Below, piece after piece: positions 8,513-16,983 of a DNA stretch of 64,000 bases. The notes under the pieces were generated by a model. The model did no database searches. It saw only the letters and a list, made by a program, of their open reading frames with translations, and was not told the DNA's origin. This stretch comes from Bradyrhizobium sp. 21. GTDB taxonomy: Bacteria; Pseudomonadota; Alphaproteobacteria; Rhizobiales; Xanthobacteraceae. Positions within the stretch are counted from its first letter, which is position 1. Each line of letters begins with the position of its first letter. Position numbers and translations under genes: made by a program. Where the stretch lies: contig NZ_JADPJG010000035.1 of NCBI RefSeq assembly GCF_023073335.1, forward strand, positions 115,902 to 179,901, read 5' to 3'.

Positions 8513-10708
8513 ATGACCAATCTTCGTTTCGTGCTGCTTGCCACCACGGCTCTGACCGCGATGCAACTGGCAACCTCCGCATCGCATGCGCAAGGCGCGC
8601 CGCCGCTCGTTGTCGCGCAGGCGCAACCACAAGAGACCGGCCCTGACGGAAAACCGAAGCAGCCGCCGAAGGGACCGCCAGCGGCAGCGCCGCCTGCGGC
8701 GCCTGCGCGCCCGGCCGCACCGCCCCCCGCAGCTGCACCGCCCCATCCGCCCGCGGCGCCTCCGCCGGCTGCCGCACCGCCGCGCCCAGCGGCACCGCCT
8801 CCCCCTCCGCCTCCCCCTGCGGCCCGTCCGGCGCCGCCGCCGCCCCCACCGCCGCCTGCCGCCCCGAAGCCGCCTTCGCCGCCCCCGGCTGCAGCTCCGC
8901 AACAGCATGCGCCGCCTCCTGCACCGCCCGCGGCACGCCCGGCTCCCACGCCCCCGGCACCGCCGCCCGCCGCGGCTCCGCAGCAGCACGCACCCACGCC
9001 ACCGCCGCCTGCGACTCACCCGACGCCACCGCCACCTCCTGCAGCGGGTCCTGCGGCGCGGCCCGCGCCGACGGCAGCGCCAGCCCCCACGGCAACGCCC
9101 GCTCCGGCACCTGCGGCTCCCGCTGCGCGTCCGGCTACGCCTGCGGCACCGACCGCAACGCCTGCACCGGCCACGACGCCAGCTCCGGGCAGCACGCCTG
9201 GCGCGCCGCCAACTGGTCACCCGGGTGCACCATTGCCCGGCGGACGTCCCGGCGCGCCTCCCACGGCAGGATCACCGTCGCCGGCTCCCGGCGCCACGCC
9301 TGCTCCGACGGCCACGCCGGCTCCCGGCGGACGTCCCGGCACGCCTCCCGCGGCAGGATCAGCGTCGCCGACTCCGGGCGCCACGCCTGCTCCAGCGGCC
9401 ACGCCGGCACCCGGCGCAACCCCGGCTCCCACAGCGACACCGGCACCCGGCGGCGCTGTAACGACTCCGCCCGGACGCCAGGGTGGAGCGCCTCCTGCGG
9501 GCGCGCCCGCTGCCGGAACTCCGGCTGCGCCGCCGCAGGCGGGCATGCCGCCCCGGCCCCCGGCTCCCCCCGCCGGCGTCGCGGCGCCGAGCACCGTCCC
9601 AGGTTCGGCGGCCGCAACGCCGCCGCCCGACAGACCGCAAAATGCCCAGCCGACGGTTGCCCCGGCCTTCCGCGCCGCGCCGCGGGTCGCAGCACCGCTG
9701 CCGCCTGCGCCGCGCCCGCAGCAGCGTGACCTGACACCGCTCGCAATCGGTGCGGCCGTCGTGGGCGGCGCCGTGATCGGCGCCACCATCGCCGACTACC
9801 GCAACCAGCGCCGCGAGAGCATCGAAGGTGGCCGCACCGTCTACACCGAACCGGATCGCATCATCATCCGCGATCCAGGCGGCCAGACCTATGTCCGCGG
9901 CAACGATCTCTATCGCTTCCGCTACGGCGCCCGCGACATCCGCACCGAGACCATCGGCGGTGATACCCGCACCGTCGTGATCCGTCCCGACGGCAGCGAA
10001 ATCATCACCGTGGTCGGTCAGGACGGACGGTTGCTGCGGCGAATCCGCAGAGACCAAGGCGGGCGCGAGCTCGTCATCATCGACAACAGCTATCGTGACC
10101 CGCAGTCGGTCGGCGGCTTCTATGTCGACGCACCGCCTCCGGTCGTCAACATTCCCTACGATCGCTACATCGTCGATGCCCAGGAGGCCTCGCCTGACGT
10201 GATCTACCAGACGATGGTGGCACCGCCGGTGCAACGGATCGATCGCCGCTACACGCTCGACGAGATCCGCTACAGCCCGAATGTTCGCATGCAGATGCCG
10301 AGCATCGATCTCAACACGATCAACTTCGAGACGGGATCGTGGACCATCCCGCCGGACCAGGCGGCGAAGCTGCAGACGATCGCCGACGGCCTCAACCGTG
10401 CGATCCAGGCCAACCCGCGCGTGGTGTTCCTGATCGAGGGACACACCGACGCGGTCGGCAACGACGTCGACAATCTGTCGCTGTCGGATCGCCGTGCGCA
10501 GTCAGCGGCCGAATTGCTGACGCAGCAGTTCGGTGTGCCCGCGGAAAACCTGACGTCGCAGGGCTATGGCGAGCAGTACCTGAAGGAGCAGACGCAAGGA
10601 CCGAGCGCGATCAACCGGCGCGTCACCGTCCGGAACATCACGCCACTGCTCAACGGCGGCCAGGCCTCGCTGCCGCCGCCCCCGCCCGGCACCGCGCCGC
10701 CGCGCTGA
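8513..10708 (+). CDS. OmpA-family outer membrane protein with long Pro/Ala-rich N-terminal region
   Basis: A 731-residue exported protein. Residues 1-27 form a Sec signal peptide ending in SASHAQ. Residues ~30-400 are a low-complexity Pro/Ala/Thr domain likely to be extended. A hydrophobic glycine-rich stretch (IGAAVVGGAVIGATIA) lies near 410-425, followed by a region with repeated YRFRYGARDIRTE-like strands. The C-terminal OmpA peptidoglycan-binding domain contains INFETGSWTIPPDQAAKL and LIEGHTDAVGNDVDNLSLSDRRA. The Pro/Ala region includes a tandem 87-bp repeat. It probably ties the outer membrane to the cell wall. An intrinsic terminator follows. Extreme GC here leaves all six frames open, but only this frame has a signal peptide and domain. 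Confidence 0.88.
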   Translation: MTNLRFVLLATTALTAMQLATSASHAQGAPPLVVAQAQPQETGPDGKPKQPPKGPPAAAPPAAPARPAAPPPAAAPPHPPAAPPPAAAPPRPAAPPPPPPPPAARPAPPPPPPPPAAPKPPSPPPAAAPQQHAPPPAPPAARPAPTPPAPPPAAAPQQHAPTPPPPATHPTPPPPPAAGPAARPAPTAAPAPTATPAPAPAAPAARPATPAAPTATPAPATTPAPGSTPGAPPTGHPGAPLPGGRPGAPPTAGSPSPAPGATPAPTATPAPGGRPGTPPAAGSASPTPGATPAPAATPAPGATPAPTATPAPGGAVTTPPGRQGGAPPAGAPAAGTPAAPPQAGMPPRPPAPPAGVAAPSTVPGSAAATPPPDRPQNAQPTVAPAFRAAPRVAAPLPPAPRPQQRDLTPLAIGAAVVGGAVIGATIADYRNQRRESIEGGRTVYTEPDRIIIRDPGGQTYVRGNDLYRFRYGARDIRTETIGGDTRTVVIRPDGSEIITVVGQDGRLLRRIRRDQGGRELVIIDNSYRDPQSVGGFYVDAPPPVVNIPYDRYIVDAQEASPDVIYQTMVAPPVQRIDRRYTLDEIRYSPNVRMQMPSIDLNTINFETGSWTIPPDQAAKLQTIADGLNRAIQANPRVVFLIEGHTDAVGNDVDNLSLSDRRAQSAAELLTQQFGVPAENLTSQGYGEQYLKEQTQGPSAINRRVTVRNITPLLNGGQASLPPPPPGTAPPR
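9236..9409 (+). repeat. Tandem 87-bp repeat inside the OmpA gene
   Basis: Two adjacent near-identical units (9236-9322 and 9323-9409) encode a 29-residue Pro/Gly/Ala/Thr block containing GGRPG and GATPAP. Flanking sequence has further degenerate copies. Such in-frame repeats commonly vary in number between strains. Confidence 0.7.
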
Positions 10709-10724
10709 GGCGATACACAAATGC

Positions 10725-10755
10725 AAAATGGCCGGGAGCAATCCCGGCCATTTTT
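10725..10755 (+). terminator. Intrinsic terminator after the OmpA gene
   Basis: A stem of ATGGCCGGGA and its complement around a 4-base loop is preceded by A residues and followed by TTTTT, 17 bases after the OmpA stop codon. The same stem occurs in the terminator at 43970. Confidence 0.85.
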
Positions 10756-10777
10756 GTTTGGCTGTTGTAGGGTTGGT

Positions 10778-10881
10778 TAGCCGTAGGCGTAACCCACCAA
10801 TTCTGTCTCCGCGAAGCTAAAGAGGTGGGTTACGCCGAGCGATTGCGCTTAGCGCAATCGCAGGGCTAACCCACCCTACGC
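10778..10881. repeat. Dispersed palindromic repeat (GTGGGTTA type)
   Basis: AACCCACC occurs twice and its complement GGTGGGTT once within about 100 bases, with an inner palindrome GATTGCGCTTAGCGCAATC. It lies between the convergent OmpA and argG genes and resembles REP-like intergenic repeats of Bradyrhizobium and relatives. Confidence 0.6.
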
Positions 10882-10902
10882 AGCCGGGCTGCGAAGGCAT
10901 CA

Positions 10903-12240
10903 TCAACCCTTGTCGTTCTCGAGCTTGAAGATTTGCGAGCCTTCACTACCCGACAACAGACCGGTGTCGGTGTAGAGCTTCAGCTTGGCGCGGGTATCGT
11001 TGATGTCGAGGTTGCGCATGGTGAGCTGGCCGATGCGGTCGGCGGGCGTGAACGCGGCGTCCTCCACCTTCTCCATGCTGAGCCGCTCCGGCGCATAGGT
11101 GAGGTTCGGACTTTCCGTGTTCAGAATAGAATAGTCGTTGCCCCGGCGCAGCTCGAGCGTCACTTCGCCGGTGACGGCGCGCGCGACCCAGCGCTGCGCG
11201 GTCTCGCGCAGCATCAGAGCCTGCGAGTCGAACCAGCGGCCCTGATAGAGCAGACGCCCCAGGCGCATGCCGCTGATGCGGTACTGCTCGATGGTGTCCT
11301 CGTTGTGAATGCCGGTGACGAGGCGCTCATAGGCGATGTGCAGCAGCGCCATGCCGGGCGCTTCATAGATGCCGCGGCTCTTGGCTTCGATGATGCGGTT
11401 CTCGATCTGGTCGCTCATGCCGAGGCCGTGGCGGCCACCGATGGCGTTGGCTTCGAGGAACAGCGCCACGGGATCGCCGAAGCTCTGGCCGTTCAGCGCG
11501 ACCGGCTGGCCTTCTTCAAAGCGCACGACGACCTTCTCGGCCTTCACAGCGCAGTCGTCGCGCCAGAACGGCACGCCCATGATCGGGTTGACGATCTTGA
11601 TGCCGCTGTCGAGGCTCTCGAGGTCCTTGGCCTCGTGCGTGGCGCCGAGCAGATTGCTGTCGGTCGAGTACGCCTTCTCGGCGCTCATCTTGTAGGCGAA
11701 GCCCTGCGCCGTCATGAACGCCGACATCTCGGCGCGGCCGCCGAGCTCGTCGATGAACTGCTGGTCGAGCCAGGGCTTGTAGATCTTCAGGCCCGGATTG
11801 GTGAGCAGGCCGTAGCGATAGAAGCGCTCGATGTCGTTGCCCTTGAAGGTCGAACCGTCGCCCCAGATGTTGACGCCGTCTTCCTTCATCGCCGCGACCA
11901 GCATCGTGCCGGTGACGGCGCGGCCGAGCGGCGTGGTGTTGAAATAGGTGATGCCGCCGGTGGAGATGTGGAAGGCGCCCGACTGGATCGCCGCGATGCC
12001 TTCGTGGACCAGTTGCGTGCGGCAATCGACGAGCACCGCTTTCTCCGCGCCGAACTCCATCGCCTTGCGCGGGATCTCGTTGTAGTCGGCCTCATCCGGC
12101 TGACCGAGATTGGCGGTATAGGCGTAGCAGCGGGCGCCCTTCTGCTTCATCCAGAGCAGCGCCGCGCTGGTGTCGAGACCGCCCGAAAAAGCGATGCCGA
12201 CTTTCTCACCCTTGGGCAGGCTTTTCAGGATCGTGGTCAT
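10903..12240 (-). CDS. argG: Argininosuccinate synthase
   Basis: A 445-residue cytoplasmic enzyme that joins citrulline and aspartate with ATP in the penultimate step of arginine synthesis. The N-terminus has the ATP-pyrophosphatase loop GIAFSGGLDTSAAL, followed by AYTANLGQPDEADY and HISTGGITYFNTTPLGRAVTGT. The length (about 445 rather than 400) and the insertions match the longer E. coli-type subclass. It stands alone: downstream is a repeat and the convergent OmpA gene, upstream a PAP2 gene on the same strand 93 bases away. No arginine-repressor operator was recognised. Confidence 0.96.
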   Translation of the reverse strand: MTTILKSLPKGEKVGIAFSGGLDTSAALLWMKQKGARCYAYTANLGQPDEADYNEIPRKAMEFGAEKAVLVDCRTQLVHEGIAAIQSGAFHISTGGITYFNTTPLGRAVTGTMLVAAMKEDGVNIWGDGSTFKGNDIERFYRYGLLTNPGLKIYKPWLDQQFIDELGGRAEMSAFMTAQGFAYKMSAEKAYSTDSNLLGATHEAKDLESLDSGIKIVNPIMGVPFWRDDCAVKAEKVVVRFEEGQPVALNGQSFGDPVALFLEANAIGGRHGLGMSDQIENRIIEAKSRGIYEAPGMALLHIAYERLVTGIHNEDTIEQYRISGMRLGRLLYQGRWFDSQALMLRETAQRWVARAVTGEVTLELRRGNDYSILNTESPNLTYAPERLSMEKVEDAAFTPADRIGQLTMRNLDINDTRAKLKLYTDTGLLSGSEGSQIFKLENDKG

Positions 12241-12333
12241 GGCGCTTCCAATCGGGTCTCAAGGGGCTGATGCGAGGGCGAACTTGACCGGGCGAATATC
12301 AAATTTCGCAGGGGTCGGCACGCATTTAATGGC

Positions 12334-13110
12334 TCAAACCGAGGGCTCGAGGCCTGTCTTGCGGCCGAACAGGCGCTGGCGCAGCCGGTAGGCGGGCATG
12401 TTCAGCCTGGTCAGGGCGGCATCGACGGCGGTGTCCGAGAACCGCGTCCGCGGCCAGCGATAAATCAGTGCGTAAGCGAACCAGATCACGACGAAGGTGA
12501 CGAGGCCGGCGATCGACACGTCGGTAAAGAAATGTCCGCCGAACGCCATCCGCAGCCCGCTGGTGACGGCGCCGAACACCACCGCACCGGCATAGGCGAG
12601 CGGCCGCCACGCCGGCGGCGCCAGCGCGGCGGGCGCCAGCGTCCAGAACGCGGTCGCGCCCTCGCCGGAGAAGAACGAGCAGTTGCGCGCGCAGTCGCCA
12701 CGCGGATCCCACCACGGCACGAACTGCTGGTCGCCGGCAAACTGCGTCACCACCACCGGCCGCGGCCGGCCCCAATAGGTCTTGAAGGTGAGGTTGGTGA
12801 GGATGCCGGCCGACATGATGATCGTGACCAGCAGGAAGATGATCGCGCGTCCCGACACCATCAGCGGGCGGTCGGGCCGGACCATCTTGACCACGAGCGC
12901 GATCAGCGGAGGCAGCACGAATGCCCAGGCCACCCACATCGCAGCGTCACGCGCGAAGCCGGCCCAATTGTTCAGCTTGAGCGGAAAGGTCTTCGTCTCG
13001 GGGTCGAAGAACAGCGATGCGAGCTTGAGATCGAGCTCGGGATAGAGGCCGAAAACGACGCCGATCACGAGCCACAGCGCCAGGGCGATGAAGAGTCCAG
13101 TCCGGTTCAT
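12334..13110 (-). CDS. PAP2-family membrane phosphatase (LpxE/LpxF-like)
   Basis: This 258-residue protein has about five or six membrane segments. PAP2 motif 1 is visible around K110 and R115 (KTYWGRPRP), and motif 3 as R187, H193 and D197 (LRMAFGGHFFTDV). In motif 2 the usual PSGH is replaced by FSGE (147-150), so the canonical His is Glu here. PAP2 enzymes of this size remove phosphate from lipid A, phosphatidylglycerol phosphate or undecaprenyl pyrophosphate at the periplasmic face. A lipid A or phospholipid substrate is plausible but not shown. The gene stands between argG and an unknown membrane protein. Confidence 0.82.
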   Translation of the reverse strand: MNRTGLFIALALWLVIGVVFGLYPELDLKLASLFFDPETKTFPLKLNNWAGFARDAAMWVAWAFVLPPLIALVVKMVRPDRPLMVSGRAIIFLLVTIIMSAGILTNLTFKTYWGRPRPVVVTQFAGDQQFVPWWDPRGDCARNCSFFSGEGATAFWTLAPAALAPPAWRPLAYAGAVVFGAVTSGLRMAFGGHFFTDVSIAGLVTFVVIWFAYALIYRWPRTRFSDTAVDAALTRLNMPAYRLRQRLFGRKTGLEPSV

Positions 13111-13166
13111 GGCGCGCGGTTTAGCGGAGTGGAGAGGGGATGAAAACCCCGGAATGACAGCACAAA

Positions 13167-13664
13167 CTACCGCGCATCCGGCCTTGAATTCGAGGGCAGC
13201 GGCGGGGGCGGCTTGCGCTGAGGCGGCGGGTTGCGCCAGGCGCCGGCGTTACGGCCGGCGATCAGCCAGTACACGACACCGGCAACGATGCCCGCGCCGG
13301 TCAGGATCTCCAGATGCCGCCGCACGATGCCTTCGAACTGCAGCGTATCTGAATGAAACGGAATGAGGCCGAGATAGCAGGCGAGCCCGACGACGCCGCC
13401 GCCGACAGCATAAGCCAGCGCACTGCGGATATAGAGCGCCTCGGTGATTGCGACGATCACCGCCGCCGGAACCAGTGCGAAACCCGAGACGAAGATGAAG
13501 CCGAAGCCCAGCAGGATGTCGATCGTGCCCTGATCGACGGGACCGGCGCCGAGATCGGCGAACTCCGGAAATAGCAGCGCGATGACGACGATCATCCCGC
13601 CGACGAAACAGGCGGCGAGGAAGCCGATGAAGATGACGATGAGGCGGCCGATCAGGGACATCAC
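13167..13664 (-). CDS. Unknown four-segment membrane protein
   Basis: A 165-residue protein with about four hydrophobic segments (near residues 5-30, 50-75, 78-102 and 128-150) and a short Pro-rich C-terminal tail (PPPQRKPPPPLP). No family motif is recognised; similar small proteins are common in Bradyrhizobium genomes. It is separated from rlmN upstream by a palindromic repeat and from the PAP2 gene downstream by 56 bases. Function unknown. Confidence 0.7.
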   Translation of the reverse strand: MMSLIGRLIVIFIGFLAACFVGGMIVVIALLFPEFADLGAGPVDQGTIDILLGFGFIFVSGFALVPAAVIVAITEALYIRSALAYAVGGGVVGLACYLGLIPFHSDTLQFEGIVRRHLEILTGAGIVAGVVYWLIAGRNAGAWRNPPPQRKPPPPLPSNSRPDAR

Positions 13665-13688
13665 CCCACCCTAACCGTCAGTACGTAC

Positions 13689-13750
13689 GAGCGTAGCGAA
13701 GCAATCCAGTCTGTCCGTGCGTAAAGATTCTGGATTGCTTTGCTGCGCTC
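13689..13750. repeat. Dispersed palindromic repeat, family A, copy 1
   Basis: Inverted arms at 13689-13709 and 13730-13750 share the core GCGAAGCAATCCAG and its complement around a 20-base loop. A second copy is at 16804-16866. It lies just after the rlmN stop and could form the 3' end hairpin of that transcript. Confidence 0.75.
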
Positions 13751-13786
13751 GCAATGACGAGGATGCGAGAATAGGGTCGTGCATCC

Positions 13787-14989
13787 TCAATCCGTCATCG
13801 CCATGGCCCGCAACGCCTGGCGTTCGCGAGCCGAGAGCTTTTCGGTTTCCGATTTGAGCTGGCCGCAGGCGGCGAGGATGTCGCGGCCGCGCGGCGTGCG
13901 CACCGGCGAGGAATAGCCGGCGTTGAAGATGTATTCGGAGAACTTTTCGATCTGGTCCCAGTCCGAGCATTCATAGGCCGTGCCCGGCCAGGGATTGAAC
14001 GGGATCAGATTGATCTTGGCGTGAACGCCCTTGAGCATTTTCACCAGCAGCTTGGCATCGTCGAGCGAATCGTTGACGCCCTTGAGCATCACATATTCGA
14101 AGGTGATGCGGCGCGCGTTCGAGGCGCCGGGATAGTCGCGGCAGGCCTGCAGCAATTCGGCGATCGGATATTTGCGGTTGAGCGGCACGAGCTCGTTGCG
14201 CAGATCGTCACGCACGGCATGCAACGAAATCGCGAGCATGACGCCGATCTCCTCGCCGGCGCGCACGATGTTCGGCACCACGCCCGAGGTCGACAGCGTG
14301 ATGCGGCGGCGGGAGATGCCAATGCCTTCATTGTCGCCGACGATCAGCAGCGCGTCGCGCACCGCGTCGAAATTGTAGAGCGGCTCGCCCATGCCCATCA
14401 TCACGATGTTGGTGACACGCCGCGTGCCGTCCTCGCGATCGGCCCAATCATTGAGGCGGTCGCGCGCGACCATAACCTGGCCCACGATCTCGCCGGCGGT
14501 GAGGTTGCGCACCAGGCGCTGCGTGCCGGTATGGCAGAACGAGCAGTTCAAGGTGCACCCGACCTGCGAGGAGACGCACAGCGTGCCGCGATCGGTTTCG
14601 GGAATGTAGACGCACTCGACTTCATGGGCACGCTCGACATTGTCGCCGCTCGGCAGACGCAGGAGCCATTTGCGGGTGCCGTCGCTGGAGATCTGCTCGG
14701 CCACGACTTCTGGCCGGTCGACGGTGAAGTGCTGCGCGAGCTCGGCGCGAATGCCCTTCGAGACCGAGGTCATATCGTCGAAGCTCTGGGCGCCGCGGAA
14801 ATACAGCCAGTGCCAGAGCTGCTGCACGCGCATCTTGCGCTGTGCCGGCGCCACGCCGATCTCGCCAAGGCGATCGGCGAGCTCTGTGCGCGACAGGCCG
14901 ATCAGCGATGGCTTCGCCGGCGGCACATAGGTTTCAAGCGGAGTCTTCTCCACCAGGATTGCGTCGCGCGGCTCGGTCGTCGGTTGCAT
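13787..14989 (-). CDS. rlmN: Dual-specificity 23S rRNA (A2503-C2) / tRNA (A37-C2) methyltransferase RlmN
   Basis: A 400-residue radical-SAM enzyme that methylates C2 of A2503 in 23S rRNA and A37 in some tRNAs, affecting decoding accuracy. The radical-SAM cluster motif CTLNCSFCHTG is clear, with the catalytic region ASNARRITFEYVMLKGVNDS and the C-terminal Cys of AACGQL that forms the methyl-transfer intermediate. MGMGEPLYN is the conserved SAM-site signature. The N-terminal extension (about 25 residues) is normal for the group. It follows the IalB gene by about 170 bases containing a repeat. Confidence 0.96.
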   Translation of the reverse strand: MQPTTEPRDAILVEKTPLETYVPPAKPSLIGLSRTELADRLGEIGVAPAQRKMRVQQLWHWLYFRGAQSFDDMTSVSKGIRAELAQHFTVDRPEVVAEQISSDGTRKWLLRLPSGDNVERAHEVECVYIPETDRGTLCVSSQVGCTLNCSFCHTGTQRLVRNLTAGEIVGQVMVARDRLNDWADREDGTRRVTNIVMMGMGEPLYNFDAVRDALLIVGDNEGIGISRRRITLSTSGVVPNIVRAGEEIGVMLAISLHAVRDDLRNELVPLNRKYPIAELLQACRDYPGASNARRITFEYVMLKGVNDSLDDAKLLVKMLKGVHAKINLIPFNPWPGTAYECSDWDQIEKFSEYIFNAGYSSPVRTPRGRDILAACGQLKSETEKLSARERQALRAMAMTD

Positions 14990-15016
14990 CGAATGGACCT
15001 GATTGTGTTGTCGTTC

Positions 15017-15103
15017 CGGGGCGACGCAGAGCGTCGAACCCGGAACCTCGAGATTCCGGCTCTGGTCCTTCGGACCATCCCGGAATGACGGAAAAACTGG
15101 GAA
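15017..15103. repeat. Dispersed palindromic repeat, family B
   Basis: GTTCCGGGGCGACGCAGAGC at the left and CCATCCCGGAATGAC at the right form an interrupted inverted repeat of a type widely scattered in Bradyrhizobium. It lies between ialB and rlmN. A fragment with the same CATCCCGGAATGA end is at 54580-54656. Confidence 0.65.
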
Positions 15104-15156
15104 CAGCCCCTATATATCAACCGGAGCCGCCGATTGCGACCTTGTCGACCACAGCC

Positions 15157-15819
15157 TTAACGCCTGCAATCCTGCGAAATCCGGTCGAGCGCCTGGGCAA
15201 GGCCCTTCAGCGAAAACGTATCGGTCGTTTCGGTGCCCTTGGCCGAGACGCCCTTGACCACGAGATCGGCCGATTTGCGCATGGCTTCAACCATCCGCTC
15301 CTCCTCGGCCGCGTTCTTGATCCAGAGGCCGTCGCCCTGGGTGTACATCGAGAATGCAGCGCCGCCGACCTCGACCGAGGATTCCGAGCCCGGCTTCAGC
15401 GCGTAGCCGATCATGACCGAGACTTCGTTGTTCACCTTTTCGGCCGGCCGGGTGGAGACGAAGGCATAGGCGGGGTCACGCGGACGGTTCGGCGGGTTGG
15501 TCTTCGACGACGAGGGTTTTGCCAGCGCGAAGCAGACCTTTTTGCCGTTGGGCGCGGCCGAATAGGCACCCCAGGTCCCGAACTGGCCGATCAGGGTGGG
15601 CTCGGCGCCGCCCGCAACCGCCGCGGGCGCTGCCGCCGGTTTGCTCTCGGGCTTTGCGGCCGTCTTTCCAGTCGTGTTGGCTGCCGGCGCAGCGGCCTTG
15701 GGTGCGGCCTCTTTTGGCCCAGTCCTGGGCGACGGTTGTGCGGTCTGCGCCCGCGCGGAATCAGTGATTCCGCCGGCTACCACACCAGTCATCAAAGCCA
15801 AAAACAGCGCCCGCCACAT
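15157..15819 (-). CDS. Invasion-associated locus B (IalB) family periplasmic protein
   Basis: A 220-residue exported protein. A signal peptide covers about residues 1-25 (cleavage near DSARAQ), then an Ala/Pro/Lys-rich linker (~30-75), then the Invasion_B domain with FGTWGAYSAAPNGKKVCFALAKP and DGLWIKNAAEEERMVEAMRKS. Family members were named for Bartonella IalB but occur in most free-living rhizobiales, where their role is unclear. No partner gene is evident. The start ATG directly precedes the signal peptide. Confidence 0.85.
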   Translation of the reverse strand: MWRALFLALMTGVVAGGITDSARAQTAQPSPRTGPKEAAPKAAAPAANTTGKTAAKPESKPAAAPAAVAGGAEPTLIGQFGTWGAYSAAPNGKKVCFALAKPSSSKTNPPNRPRDPAYAFVSTRPAEKVNNEVSVMIGYALKPGSESSVEVGGAAFSMYTQGDGLWIKNAAEEERMVEAMRKSADLVVKGVSAKGTETTDTFSLKGLAQALDRISQDCRR

Positions 15820-15924
15820 GCTGGAGTGGTTCCCTCAATATTGTGACTGGAAGATGGCCCGGCCGCGATTTGTCCCCGAGCAGGGATATCCGGGAAAGTC
15901 CAATTTGGGAAGGCAGTTAGCTTG

Positions 15925-16764
15925 TCACCCATTGGATCGCGCGGCGCGCTGCTCGGTCCATTGGGCGTCGGTCCAGCGCAACAAATCCTCGGCGCCTGAG
16001 CTGCGCAAATGCGCGCCACCATCGATCACCACCATCTCGCCGTTGATGTAGCCGGCACGGTCGGAGACCAGGAAGCTGGCGAGGTCGGCAAGCTCGCTGT
16101 GCTCGCCGGTGCGCCCCATTGGGTTGCGCGCGCCCCATCCCTCGTCGCGCCCTTCCGGGCGAAGCTGGCCCGATGCCCCGGCGGTCGGGAACGGCCCCGG
16201 CGCGATCGCGACGGTGCGGATGCCCTTCGGGCCCCACTCGACCGCAAGACTCTTGATCATTGCCAGCACCGCCGACTTCGCCATCGCCGACGGCACGGTG
16301 AAGGCGCGGCCGGTAATGGTCGAGGTCGAGAGGATCGAGAGCACGACGCCGTCATGCTTGCCCTCGATCCAGCGCTTGCCCGCGGCAAGCGTGCAATACA
16401 TCGCGCCATGCAGCGTCGGCGCGAGGATCGCATCCGCGGCGCGGAATGAGAGATGCTCACTCTGCGCGATGAAGGTCGCCGCGGCGTTGTTGACGAGGAT
16501 ATCGAGCGGCGCTTCGTGCCAGATCTGATCCATCATGCTCTCGACGGAAGCACCGTCGCGAATATCGCAGGCGATCGTCGTGACCTTGCCGCCGGTCCGC
16601 TCGCGCATCTCGCTCGCTGTCGCTTCCAGCCGATCGAGCTTGCGGCCGCAGATCAAGAGCTCCGCACCGAGCGCGAGGAAGCGGCGCCCCATCGCGGCGC
16701 CGAGGCCCGAGCCACCACCGGTGACGAGGATGCGCTTGTCCTTGAGCAGACCTGTTTCAAACAT
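15925..16764 (-). CDS. SDR-family oxidoreductase, 2,4-dienoyl-CoA reductase-like
   Basis: A 279-residue NAD(P)H-dependent short-chain dehydrogenase. The cofactor motif is TGGGSGLG (15-22) and the structural motif NNAA is at 92-95. At the active site the usual Tyr of YxxxK is Ser: S159 and K163 in VPSAMAK. With SLAVEWGPKGIR and IAPGP this pattern matches the peroxisomal/bacterial 2,4-dienoyl-CoA reductase branch, which works without that Tyr, suggesting a role in unsaturated fatty acid breakdown. Start is set at ATG 16764; the open frame continues upstream to 16902 only because it crosses a palindromic repeat. Divergent from the quinone oxidoreductase. Confidence 0.82.
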   Translation of the reverse strand: MFETGLLKDKRILVTGGGSGLGAAMGRRFLALGAELLICGRKLDRLEATASEMRERTGGKVTTIACDIRDGASVESMMDQIWHEAPLDILVNNAAATFIAQSEHLSFRAADAILAPTLHGAMYCTLAAGKRWIEGKHDGVVLSILSTSTITGRAFTVPSAMAKSAVLAMIKSLAVEWGPKGIRTVAIAPGPFPTAGASGQLRPEGRDEGWGARNPMGRTGEHSELADLASFLVSDRAGYINGEMVVIDGGAHLRSSGAEDLLRWTDAQWTEQRAARSNG

Positions 16765-16803
16765 GGTTTGAATCCTCGATTTTTCCGCACATTCCGTCGT
16801 TGC

Positions 16804-16866
16804 GAGCGCAGCGAACCAATTCAGAGTCCGTCCTGCGGAAATAGGCTGGATTGTTTCGCTGCGCTC
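16804..16866. repeat. Dispersed palindromic repeat, family A, copy 2
   Basis: Arms at 16804-16824 and 16846-16866 (CTGGATTGTTTCGCTGCGCTC and complement with one mismatch) repeat the element at 13689. It occupies the 219-base divergent promoter region of the SDR and the quinone oxidoreductase, an unusual place for a terminator-like hairpin. Confidence 0.75.
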
Positions 16867-16983
16867 GCAACGACGTGAGGATAGGCCGGCGGCCATCAAC
16901 AAAGAAACCGGATTGTCGCCCGCGCCTAAATCCGGCAGAACCGCATCAAACTATAATTCCACCCGAAACGCCAAGGTGCCGCC

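Noticed and set aside
10216..10231. Sigma-54-like TGGCAC...TGCA inside the OmpA gene
   Set aside because: Mismatch in the -12 element and location within a coding region.
16765..16902. N-terminal extension of the SDR (start at 16902)
   Set aside because: The added residues translate the family A palindromic repeat; the conserved domain begins at ATG 16764.
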